Positions 35,267 to 45,639 of a DNA stretch of 52,500 nucleotides are shown in pieces (within the stretch, counting starts at the first letter, position 1; every line of letters begins with the position of its first letter). Both the position numbers and the translations under genes were made by a program. The DNA comes from Nephromyces sp. MM_2019 (taxonomy: Eukaryota; Apicomplexa; Aconoidasida; Nephromycida): positions 12,920-65,419 of the forward strand of contig JADHZB010002151.1 in the NCBI GenBank assembly GCA_015657535.1, in the 5' to 3' direction. Below the pieces are notes generated by a model that was given only the letters and a program-made list of their open reading frames with translations, ran no database searches and was not told where the DNA came from.

Positions 35267-37175
35267 ATGAGTGACGCTGAGGATTGCTGGGTAATAAGAG
35301 ATATATCAGAATGGAGTTGTTTATACTCGGATGCCATCATGAAACTTGTAAAGCAACAACGAGATAGTACATATTTACTTTCTGTGGAAACATATGATGA
35401 CAAATTTCTTTCACCTCAAAAAGAAGTTTTTTATGGTAATTTCTTTGAAGATAATAATGTAGGCATTCGAAGAGATAGAGTCTGTAATTTCTATGTACTG
35501 AGTACAAACTGAAAATGTACTTATATAGAATATTTGTGTTGCTCATATTAATCTGATAATGTAATTGTGTAGACCATCATGCTGTAGTCATTTTATTTGA
35601 AAATTGCAACTGAATAGATAACTAAGAACTACTCAGACTGTTATAGAAACTTTCTGCTAAGTAAAAGATAATTAAGATAAATTTTCTAATATAGTTTAAT
35701 AGAGAACTTGGATTGGATTACAATTGTCTATTTATCCAGACAAGTCCCTATTGAGTCCCCAATTTACAGCTCTAAGGAATACCTGGGCTATAAATCCACC
35801 TAATAGTAGATATGGATTCAACCTTTCTTCGGGAATGTTCACAACCGAAGAAGATACAGAGGATTTGGACCTAGTTTATCTACCAGACAAGGAAGAGATT
35901 GATAAAACTCTCATGGGTTTTCAACCAGGTGTATCGGTTGAAAATTATGATATTAGAAACTTGATAAACACAACTTACGTTAATTCAAAAGAATTAATTT
36001 ACGATACTGGAAAAGATTTTCAGCACCAGGATAGAAAATGTGTAATCCTCAAGGTAACCTAAGATATTTAAGTAAAAGTCTATGATTTTGTGATTCAAGA
36101 TGTTAAACGATGGATTATATATCTTAATAAAAATGTGTATTTTTTTTACTAGGGAATTGGAGATCTCCTTAATCTAAAGGAAGAAGATAGAAGTTCCTCC
36201 TTTACATTCTCACATCACTCAACCGAAAATTTTCAAGGCTTGCCTAGTGCAATACCTTCCGACTTAGCTGCTGCAATAACATGTAGCAAAATTTGTTTCC
36301 CTATTTCCACCACTCTAAATGCAAGGCTAAGTACCACATGTAGATTTAAGTTACCTAATCTTAAACCGAATATAGATAAGGAAAGTAATGTGCAAAATTT
36401 CAAAGATTTTGAATCAAATATAAATAAAAAGTTGATGCTGTGGTACTGGGAATTCCAATCGGAACCTAAAAATTTTGATTCAAAATTGATAAGCAGTAGG
36501 GTCATTAATACATAATTAAAACTAGCAAATTTGTTATATTCTTTCACAGTATTCATGATATTATCGTAGTGTAATATGAAACAAAATATCATTGCATAAT
36601 CTTCTTAATTTAGAGCCTCGAAGTGTTGTCTTATCTGATTTATCAGACTTATCGAAACAATCTCCTGTAAGTACAAAGTGTAACACATCTTAATAAGAAT
36701 CTCAAATCACATATTGTAATACAATATTCTCTTAGCCATGTTCTCCAATAAGCAATTTAATCTACCAAGACAAGTTATTTAACTCCAATGATTATAATGC
36801 TAACGAAATTCATAGTGGTTGCAAAGAAAACAATTCGGGCAAAAGCTTAGACGTTGGATCATGCCAAAATGCTAATGATGTATCAAAAACAAACAGAAAA
36901 ATTACTACTGATACATCCAGCAACGAAGGAAGTGAACCAAAAGGCTATAATTTTTTTGAGCAAGTAAGAGTTTAAAAGTATTTCACACATTCTTAAATAT
37001 ATTTAATATCAATGACACACTATAGCCTCAGGGTCTCACAAAGAAAGCCCAAGATGGGCATCTTGATATGGAAAACAGTGACCAACCTGATCAATCCTCT
37101 AATTTTTCTAACAAGACTAAAAAAGACATGGATCATGTAAAGGAAATGACAGAACCTTTTAGAAATCGTAAATAA
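35267..37175 (+). CDS. Unknown protein of 451 residues, six exons
   Basis: Six exons join, every intron in phase 0: 35267-35494, 35703-36053, 36153-36500, 36616-36666, 36736-36963 and 37026-37175, ending in TAA. Donors are GTACTG, GTAACC, GTCATT, GTAAGT and GTAAGA. The N-terminal 200 residues look folded (ISEWSCLYSDAIMKLVKQQR, NFYRTWIGLQLSIYPD, TALRNTWAINPPNSRYGF, TLMGFQPGVSVENYDIRNL). The C-terminal 170 residues are Asn/Ser/Asp/Lys-rich and probably disordered. Uniform phase-0 introns keep the frame open across each junction, so exon skipping would not shift frame. No known motif was recognised. Confidence 0.65.
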
Positions 37176-37741
37176 GAACATATTTCCTTTGTTTAGAAAT
37201 AATTTATTCATATTTTACTAAACTCAGAAAAATTAAAGGGGTGCTCTGTGGGTAGCCCAAATTGGTAAGGCTTAAAATAATTTAAAATATTTAATGACAC
37301 ATACATGTGGATTTCAAACCTACCTATAATAACTCTTAAGTCGTCATTGTAACTTTCGTTATCCAAGTATATATACAATCTAAATACAACTTACTGTAGC
37401 TCTTTTGGTATGTGAGTGTACCATTAGGCTTTGTTGCATAACATGTAACTTAATTAAGCAATCTATGTAACTTATTTATTCTAAAACTTACATCTATACT
37501 ACTGTTACAATATCTATATTCAACCAGATCTTGAATAAAAAACAATATAACTTAGATGTATTTAACACAGTTTTACCATATAGCTTTAGCTTCATAAATT
37601 ATCAACTTCTATGATCTTTTCATTTCATGAATCTTTATTATTTACACTATCACCTCAGCAATATAAAGAGGGCTCAAACACAAGGTAAATCTATCCCTAC
37701 AACACAACCAATTTAGTAAATTTTTTATTAGAAATACAAAA
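37176..37741. other. AT-rich spacer
   Basis: Between two plus-strand genes. It probably includes the 3' UTR of the first and the promoter of the second. Nothing specific is seen. Confidence 0.4.
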
Positions 37742-38249
37742 ATGTATTATCTCGATTGTTCTAAAGGTAACGAGGAAGAACAAGGATTTGTTCATAAATT
37801 TACTGTTGTTTACGCTTTTAATTTTGACTCGGAACCAGACATTTACTCTGAAGATGGAGGTAGATAGCTAGCTAGCTAACTATATAATTAATGTTTACAT
37901 TTGAATATATTTATCTAGACATCTTAGTATATAAGATTTTTAAGACATAGGCTTCACAATAAGTACTCTGAAATCATATTTTACAATTGCATGATATTTT
38001 TTAGAATATACTTACATGAATAATTAAACAGATAACCACAAAGAATTATCTTTTAATTGGTCTTTTATGGGAAAGATGATGAATGAACTCACTGAGCTTG
38101 ATTTTTTGTATCTATGTCGATTATCAGTGTTAAAAGAAAGCAGTGGATTTGGTTGCAAAGCTAATTCAAAGCAATTGGACTATAATCCAAATAGATTTGA
38201 ATTTAATGATGAAATATTACATGAAATTCTGAAAAACATTTATCTTTAG
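37742..38249 (+). CDS. Small acidic protein of 111 residues, unknown
   Basis: Two exons, 37742-37859 and 38032-38249, join in phase and end in TAG. The start is an ATG giving MYYLDCSKGNEEEQGFVHKF. The second exon encodes LSFNWSFMGKMMNELTELDF followed by LYLCRLSVLKESSGFG and ends HEILKNIYL. The intron is 172 nt and contains a GTAGATAGCTAGCTAGC motif just after the donor. No signal peptide is seen and no family is recognised. Confidence 0.55.
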
Positions 38250-39727
38250 AAATCCATAGAATAATTTTTAAATACTTTCCTTTTTACTTTTTTTTCCTTC
38301 AAAATTCCAAAAAAATAATGGAAAAATAATGTAATTACAGCAAGAAAAAATAAAAAGAAAAATTCAAAAATAAATTCTATGATGTAGTATAGCTTTCTTT
38401 TACTTATTATTTTTTTTATTTTTTTATTTCATTCTAAACTGGATGATTTCACCTCTAAATGTAGCAAAATTTTTATTCTTTAAATATACCTAATGACACA
38501 CTTAAGTTATTTTGTATTAGAATATTTACATCACTCTTTATTTATGGACTGTCAAAGATGATATTTTATCAAAATAATAAACTTCTTATTAAAGCCACAA
38601 ACAGTTTCAAGGTAATTTTTCCATGTTTTTTTTTCAATTTCAGCTAGGAATAATTTTCGATGATTGATATGGTATATATTAGACAATATAGATATATGTG
38701 ATTGTCACCTGTTGATTAGATAACTTAGATGCGTATACCCTATTATTTTTATACCTCACCGTCTTGGATAATATGTATAAATTCTTTTATTTTCCATGAG
38801 CAATCAATTATCTTAATATTCCCGAGTAATTTACCAAATTTATAACCATTGGATAAGGTAAAGTTATAAGCTATACTGTCACTTCTATTTAGGTTAAGGA
38901 TGTTTATGATTACATTTCATTTCCAAGAATTTTCAGTTGTACTTTTTTGACTTAATTCCAAATTTATTGTGTCTAATTGCAAGCTGAACTAACCTTTACA
39001 ACTACACGAGACTATCTCAAGATGGATTTATTTTATTCTCCAATTTGTGATAAAGAATTTGTTCATATCAATTTTCCCCAATTTTCTACATCTCAAAGAT
39101 ATCATAAAAGATTCTTTTGATTTTAAAGAAATTTTCTTTATATTGAGAATACTTTATATTTTACTATAAATATCTTTGTTGGTAATTAGATGATTTCTTT
39201 TCAACCATTTTGTTCACTGGTTGTTTTCTTTTATTTTGAATAATTCTCTTTTGAGGATATTGCTGAATAATATTAAACCTCGAATCAGATTGGTTTGGTT
39301 GTTTAAATTTCTTTAAACACGATACCTACAACATAATTTGAAATAAATAAAAAATAAGAAAATTATATTGGATTTCAAATTCGAAGTAAGATTTTTGTAT
39401 ATATATATATATATCTTGTATAATCCATAGTATGCTTTATTTTGAACGACGTATATAAATCCATTTTGTCATAATTAATATGCTTAAAATTTGATGTGCA
39501 TAATCTCCAAATATCACTTTTTAAGTCAATTTCTTACTTTGTCATATTCACTAATATAATAATTTTATATCACCTATCTCAAACTACACCATCAATTATC
39601 ATACATATAAAAAAACGAGAAGGATACCTCCTCACAATAATTAATACAATCAATGAGTGTGCTTTAATAGAAAATTATTTTGGAGGCATAAATCAAAATT
39701 GGTTTTTTCACATGCTTATATGCAACC
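38250..39727. other. AT-rich convergent intergenic region
   Basis: About 1.5 kb between the 111-residue gene (plus) and the secreted protein (minus). It has long T and A runs at 38.28-38.43 kb and a short TA tract near 39396-39414. If the secreted-protein gene is spliced at 39746, one or more small terminal exons would lie here, but I could not choose among candidates. Confidence 0.4.
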
Positions 39728-41530
39728 TTATAAATAACTTACCACTGAACAAGATTTGAAGTTGAGAATATCTGCTGGTTCGAATTTGTCTGTTTCAAAT
39801 GTTGCAATAAGATGATCTCCTATTATACTTTTTAGCTCACCTACATCTCTAACAGCTTTCAATCGAAAGTAAAATTTGAAAGTAGCTAATTGACTATCAA
39901 TAGGTATTCCTTCCCAATTTAATTTTTTACTACAAAATGCTTTATCACCATGTTTCCCCATACGGACCTGCCATGAGATTGGCTTCTTTTTAGCTAATTC
40001 ATAGCTATTTGATCTGTGGTTTCGTACACCTTTGATGACTTTCTTCACCTTTGAAATTATATTAAATACACTTGATTGTGACTTTTTTTTTTTTTTAAAA
40101 TTAGAATCCTGCACATCTGCTAAGCCCTGATTTAGCACCAAACTAATTTTAAGTTTCATTTCTCCATTGGTACCAACATAACACACATTTGTTAGGTCCG
40201 TTTTGGATTTGCTTACCGCTTGGAAACCTGAAAGTTTGAAGCTTGTCCTAACCTTCTGGTACATGTAATCCGCCTCATATTCTTTGCCCATCTGACTCAT
40301 TTGGTTGAGTCCTATGTAGGAAAAAGGATTTGTTTCATGGGATTGCATTTTTGCATGACCTCTTGACATTTGATTTCCCAAACTGTCTTGCTTTAGTTTT
40401 TGGGCCTCTCTTTCATATTCGTTAATTTTATAATGCGCGTCGAACTCCGTAAGACCAAATTCTCCAGTATAACCATGAAAACCCCTATTTTGTTGATTTT
40501 CTGCCGTTCCACCGTTTTGCATTTTTGAGTAAAAAGGTTTGCTTTCTGAGTAATATGGCTCAGTATTTTTGCTGGACTGAAAATTGGTCATCGTTGGATG
40601 CATCCAGTTTTCAGCTGTTGTATGAGTTCCCCCCAGATTAGCAGCTAATCTAATTTTATGACCCACATTAGCATTTGATTTCTGATTTTGCTGTTCATCA
40701 GCAGTGCTGTGATATAGTCCAATATCTCCCATTCTTTGCTGCTGAGCCATTCTTTGTTGCTGAGCCATTCTTTGTTGCTGAGCCATTCTTTGTTGCTGAG
40801 CCATACTTTGATGCTGAGCCATTCTTTGTTTCTGAGCCATATTTTGTTGCTGAGCCAAATTTTGTTGATGAGCCATTTTAACATTTTCCCAATGCGTTGT
40901 TTGCTCTCTGTCTCTAGAATTTGGTTTTTCCCCAAATTTATAATCTTCTTCATCACCCTCGTATGTTTCTTCATCATCCTCACTATACACATCCTCATTT
41001 AAAAATTCATTATGAGAATTATCATCATCACTTAAATCCTCTTCATATTCAGTTTCTTCAACTATGTAGTCTGGACTCTTTTCTTGTTCAGTTTGTTCAG
41101 CATCACTATGTGAATCATCTTCAATTAGCTGACTATAAAATAAATTTTCCCATGATTTAGAATATTCGAGATATGTACAAATGTCTGACTCTTTGTGAGC
41201 CATCATTCTACATTTACTACACTTGCTACTATAACCATGACAATATCCTTTCATGTTACCAAACCTCTCCCAGAGTTGTGTCTCACGACACCCTGCAGAT
41301 ATACATACGGGGTCATCTATTTGTTTTGCCAAAACCCTCTTGAGTGCTTTTAACTTCTTAGGTATTTGGGATAATAGACTCTTTCTTGACTGAGATTCAA
41401 CTAGAGACATCTCTGCATATTGACTGGGATTAACAAGTTGTACATTTGTATTAGTATATTCTGATGCAAAACCGAGCGTACAAATGGTAAGGATGATGAG
41501 TGAGATGAGATAAATCCTATTTCTGATCAT
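39728..41530 (-). CDS. Secreted Gln-rich repeat protein, about 600 residues
   Basis: An ATG opens a classic signal peptide, MIRNRIYLISLIILTICTLG, with likely cleavage near residues 22-23. A Cys-rich block follows (about 76-122, CISAGCRE and later GYSSKCSKCRMMAH). An acidic Asp/Glu stretch covers about 140-200. A tandem hexapeptide array of MAQQQR-type units spans about 217-267. The C-terminal part is basic (FKKKKKSQSS), then a domain with LNWEGIPIDSQLATFKFYF. No GPI or transmembrane tail is visible in the frame. Close to the stop the coding strand has TGTTCAGTG followed by GTAAGT, a perfect donor, so the listed end may be intronic and the true C-terminus may continue downstream. No known family is recognised. 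A secreted or surface role is inferred from the signal peptide only. Confidence 0.75.
   Translation of the reverse strand: MIRNRIYLISLIILTICTLGFASEYTNTNVQLVNPSQYAEMSLVESQSRKSLLSQIPKKLKALKRVLAKQIDDPVCISAGCRETQLWERFGNMKGYCHGYSSKCSKCRMMAHKESDICTYLEYSKSWENLFYSQLIEDDSHSDAEQTEQEKSPDYIVEETEYEEDLSDDDNSHNEFLNEDVYSEDDEETYEGDEEDYKFGEKPNSRDREQTTHWENVKMAHQQNLAQQQNMAQKQRMAQHQSMAQQQRMAQQQRMAQQQRMAQQQRMGDIGLYHSTADEQQNQKSNANVGHKIRLAANLGGTHTTAENWMHPTMTNFQSSKNTEPYYSESKPFYSKMQNGGTAENQQNRGFHGYTGEFGLTEFDAHYKINEYEREAQKLKQDSLGNQMSRGHAKMQSHETNPFSYIGLNQMSQMGKEYEADYMYQKVRTSFKLSGFQAVSKSKTDLTNVCYVGTNGEMKLKISLVLNQGLADVQDSNFKKKKKSQSSVFNIISKVKKVIKGVRNHRSNSYELAKKKPISWQVRMGKHGDKAFCSKKLNWEGIPIDSQLATFKFYFRLKAVRDVGELKSIIGDHLIATFETDKFEPADILNFKSCSVVSYL
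40730..40880 (-). repeat. 18-bp coding tandem repeat (hexapeptide MAQQQR)
   Basis: Eight or so tandem copies of an 18-bp unit (plus strand CATTCTTTGTTGCTGAGC) run head to tail. The middle three or four copies are identical and the outer copies carry one to three substitutions. The unit is a whole number of codons, so copy-number change keeps frame. Confidence 0.9.
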
Positions 41531-42842
41531 CTTTTGAGCGTTTCCAAGCTTTTTACTAGTTGCTCAATCTACATAAACGAAATCTACACACCTTGTACAT
41601 CAAGTTAATTATCAATCTGATTTGTTTTATATACTAGAAAATTTTCTTGACAAATTTATCCTATGTTGTATAATGATCATATCGCAGAGTCTTAATACAC
41701 ACATCATGACAATTTGATGTATGTGTATGTAGTTTAGGAATTAAAGTTTAGTTTTTATAATCTAACTATGAAATTTTAAAAAATGATTTCTAAGTATTGA
41801 TGAACCGAGCTCGCTAGATACGTGATATATTTGATAAATATATACATACCTAGATAATATTTAAAAATGTATACATACTACCGACATGTATGAGAAAGTT
41901 TATATATACATATACCATTCAAATGTATCAAAAGATGTAGAAAATTTACATTAATATTAAAATATATCAAAATGACAGGGATCGAAAACATCAAGAAATT
42001 TATAGATATTATGAAATTATTAGAAATTTTTCTACATGCCTGAGAAAAATCCTCATTTAAATAAGCTCGAAATTTGTGAAGTCTTAACATTTCTAAATTG
42101 CTATGTAATTTCTAGCTGTAAACTACATTTAGAGGAGCTCACTAAACAGTTATTATCCAAGATTTTTATTTACTTCTTAAGTAGAATTATTTCGGAGTTA
42201 GAGTGAGCGAATTTTTAGCAATGTTTTAACTTGAATAAATTTACATAGCTTTTTTGTGATCATTGTCTTGCTTATCGTAGTATTACTATTTGTAAGAAAA
42301 TTGTAGGCTACATATATTTGTGTGGTATCAGGTTGACTATTTATATTTATAAATTTTATTCCCAATTTACCTTATGTGTCTTTACTAAATATGATTATGT
42401 CTAATCTATCTGAGATTTTAATTATAGTTATTTGTAAATAAAATTTAATGTAATTGTAAGATTATTAACCTATGTATATTAAATTTTTTCTAACTAAAAA
42501 TTAAAATTTATTTAAAATCTGTTATATAAATAAATACTCAAGTTCACACAAACTCGAGTGCCCTTATAAACATACGTTAATGTTAAATGTACACATAAGT
42601 CACATGGGCCCTATTATTGACTCATCAATATGTAAATATGTTCTGAAGCAAACACATACACACGCACAGCCATGTTAACGTAAATATTTCACATGAGTCA
42701 CACATGTGCTCTATTTTGAAATTAATATCGAAAATGAATAAAATTTATGTTAGTACTGATGCTTCTAGTATACTCATGCGATTAAAATGTATTACAAAAA
42801 TGTGTGTAAATTTGAAACAATTTTTGGAAAATTTGTCTAAAA
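41531..42842. other. AT-rich intergenic region
   Basis: Upstream of the secreted repeat protein (minus) and downstream of the small transmembrane gene (minus). A minus frame at 41878-42090 lacks a convincing ATG context or partner exon. Scattered CACACA words appear from about 42.6 kb. Confidence 0.4.
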
Positions 42843-43234
42843 TCAGTACAATTTCCCAGGTGTTAATCCTTTATCAGTAAAACGTTTAGGTGGGTCTGTG
42901 CTACTTATACAAACAAACATCACTCCTACCGTTACAAACATGATTAGAACCACAAAAACCTGTGAGAGTTGTACCTATAAAGAGTGTAGTGTTTAAGAAT
43001 GTAGTGTTGGAGTGTTTTTGTCAGATGAGAATTTTTGGTATTGTTATAGGTCGGTTGTTAGAAGAGTGTATAAGTCTAGTCAGTAGAGTATGTGTGGGTG
43101 ATGATTATATGTGTGTGTAGTGCGTGTAAAAAAAGAGTTAATTTAAGGGTAATTTTTTACCGGTGTTATGTTTTGTATAGTTTCAGGCTCAGTAGTTTGT
43201 AATTTACGTAGGGTGGGCCCCGAAGAATGTGATC
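42843..43234 (-). CDS. Small tail-anchored-like membrane protein, 3' exons
   Basis: Two exons, 43161-43234 and 42843-42974, join in phase 0 across a 186-nt intron and end in TGA. The first carries SHSSGPTLRKLQTTEPETIQ. The last begins VQLSQVFVVLIMFVTVGVMF, one strong hydrophobic helix of about 20 residues, and ends with a short tail SSTDPPKRFTDKGLTPGKLY. The topology looks like a small single-pass protein with a short C-terminal tail. The first exon with the start codon is not identified; it should lie within about 43.24-43.48 kb. I recognise no family. Confidence 0.5.
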
Positions 43235-43486
43235 CTGTAACTGATTTATAAAATAGATATAAAATATCAAAATGAGTATATAGTCAATACAGCTTGTATA
43301 TGGAAATAGATTTTTAGATGTTTGATACACATACTTTTATAAGATGTTGAATGATTATAATTTAATCATACTTTATGTAAAACTCAAAAGAGTTATGTCT
43401 ACTCACTAATGTGTAGATATAATTTGCATTTTTATGCACACAGACATAGAGAATGTATATATATATATATAAATATATGTATATCT

Positions 43487-44882
43487 TTAATATTTCAAAC
43501 ATGTAGCAGCTTCTTTGTTAAAGGATACATAATTGGTCTCTCTGTTTGCTGCCTCCTGAGATATAAAATGAAAAAACCATAATTATTTTGGATTATATTT
43601 CTTGTATGTATACTATTTAGCCAAAATTTATTTATGGAAGTTTTTATTTATGTATTGATTTGTAGTGCGTGTAAAGTTGCTGTAATTCAATCTTTATGTT
43701 TTTTGTTTTAAATAGAATTACGAGAAAAAATCAATTTTAACACACACATAATTAACATGCAAGTTTCTAAAAGATATTCTTAGCTTACTTTATGATTGAA
43801 CCATTTCCCACCTGTAGCACTAAATTGTGGAGGAGCTTTGTAGCTGAGTAAGAAAAAATATTAAATCAATGTTTATACACACACACAGAACACAGGTCCT
43901 TCACACTCATTTACATAATATACACAGCACTCTGCCCCGTTCAGAGGCCACTCAGACCCAAACTCGTACACATACAAAACACAAACGCTAATCCAAAAAA
44001 CAATAGTTAAGCAGTGCAAACAGATAATTCATACACACATACCATTCACACACACAAACATGATTCACACATGCGCACACACACAAAAACATACACCACA
44101 CACATACATACACATACACACATACACACGCACATACTTACATACACACACACACATATACACACACACGCACTATACACAAACACCAACACACACACTG
44201 TACACAAACACCAACACACACACACATACACCAACACACACATACATACACACACACACACATACACCAACACACATATACCCACATACATACACACATA
44301 CATACACACATATACACACACACATACTTACATACACACACACATAGATACACACGTAGATACATACATACACATATACGTACATACATACACACATACA
44401 TACATATATACACACGCACATGCATACACACCCCCATATACACACACACACACTATACACAAACACCAACACACACACTATACACAAACACCAACACACA
44501 CACTATACACAAACACCAACACACACACACATAGATACACACACACACACACACATAGATACACACACACACACACACATACACACACACACACACACAC
44601 ACATAGATACACACACACATAGATACACACATACATAGATACACACATACATACATACATACACACGCACATACATACACACACACACATACATGCACAC
44701 ACACATACACACACACACAAATACACACACACATACACACACATACAAATACACACACACACACAAATACGCACACACACACAAATACACACACACACAA
44801 ATGCACACACACACAATTACACACACACACACAAATACACACACATACACACATACATAGATACACACACACACACGCACAA

Positions 44883-44920
<38 letters not shown>

Positions 44921-45561
44921 ACACACACACACACATACATAAACACACACACACATACATAAACACACACACTCATAAACACACACGCACATAAACACAC
45001 ACACACATAAACACACACACACATAAACACACACACACATAAACACACACACACATAAACATACACACACATAAACACACACACACATAAGCACACACAC
45101 ACATAAGCACACACACACATAAACATACACAAACATAAACACACACACGCATAAACATACACACACATAAACACACACACACATAAACATACACACACAT
45201 AAACATACACACACATAAACATACACACACATAAACAAACACACACATAAACATACACACACATAAACACACACACACATAAACATACACACAAATAAAA
45301 ACACACACATATAAACACCCACACATGCACATACACCCACACATGCACATACACCCACACATGCACATACACACACACATAGATACATATATATATACAC
45401 TACCTGATTTCATTAGCTTCCTTGTAAAAGGATTGAGCTTTTTGTATAAATTTTTTATTTGCCTTTCCGGGTGTGTAAAAACAGCAAATAATTAATAGAG
45501 TCAAAATAAGAGAAAGTTTACCTATCATAGAGATAGGAAGATGCTGTGTATAAGGAGACAT
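43487..45561 (-). CDS. 93-residue secreted peptide gene containing a CA-repeat intron
   Basis: Three exons, 45404-45561, 43789-43843 and 43487-43555, join in phase and end in TAA. Donors are GTAGTG and GTAAGC. The N-terminus MSPYTQHLPISMIGKLSLIL continues into a hydrophobic stretch TLLIICCFYT and then PGKA, a signal peptide with cleavage likely after residue 34. Starting at the second Met (residue 12) gives a more typical signal. The mature part, about 59 residues, repeats an aromatic-KEA motif: SFYKEAN, WFNHKEAAN and SFNKEAAT. The sequence between exons 1 and 2 is the 1.56-kb CA tract. No family is recognised. Secretion is inferred. Three matching splice junctions, the signal peptide and a stop support a real gene. 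Confidence 0.65.
43870..45390. repeat. 1.5-kb CA-rich microsatellite/minisatellite array
   Basis: The plus strand is (CA)n with ordered interruptions. A 25-bp unit (ACTATACACAAACACCAACA and on) occurs three times at about 44445-44520. A 14-bp unit (ATAAACACACACAC) repeats many times at about 44938-45300. An 18-bp unit (ACACCCACACATGCACAT) repeats three times at about 45315-45370. Long Cys/Val and Thr/His frames on both strands are repeat translations and are not annotated as genes. It sits wholly inside an intron of the 93-residue secreted protein gene. Confidence 0.9.
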
Positions 45562-45599
45562 TATTAAATAATAAAATTAAGAGGGTATTGTCAATGTAT

Positions 45600-45602
45600 A
45601 GC

Positions 45603-45632
<30 letters not shown>
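45600..45632. repeat. TA dinuc tract
   Basis: About 30 bp of alternating TA just upstream of the start codon of the 93-residue gene (minus strand). It could include a TATA-like promoter element, but this is only position-based. Confidence 0.6.
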
Positions 45633-45634
<2 letters not shown>

Positions 45635-45639
45635 AAGTA

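Noticed and set aside
44014..45413. Thr/His and Cys/Val frames up to 291 residues on both strands
   Set aside because: They are pure CA-repeat translations. The array is better explained as intron sequence of the 93-residue gene.
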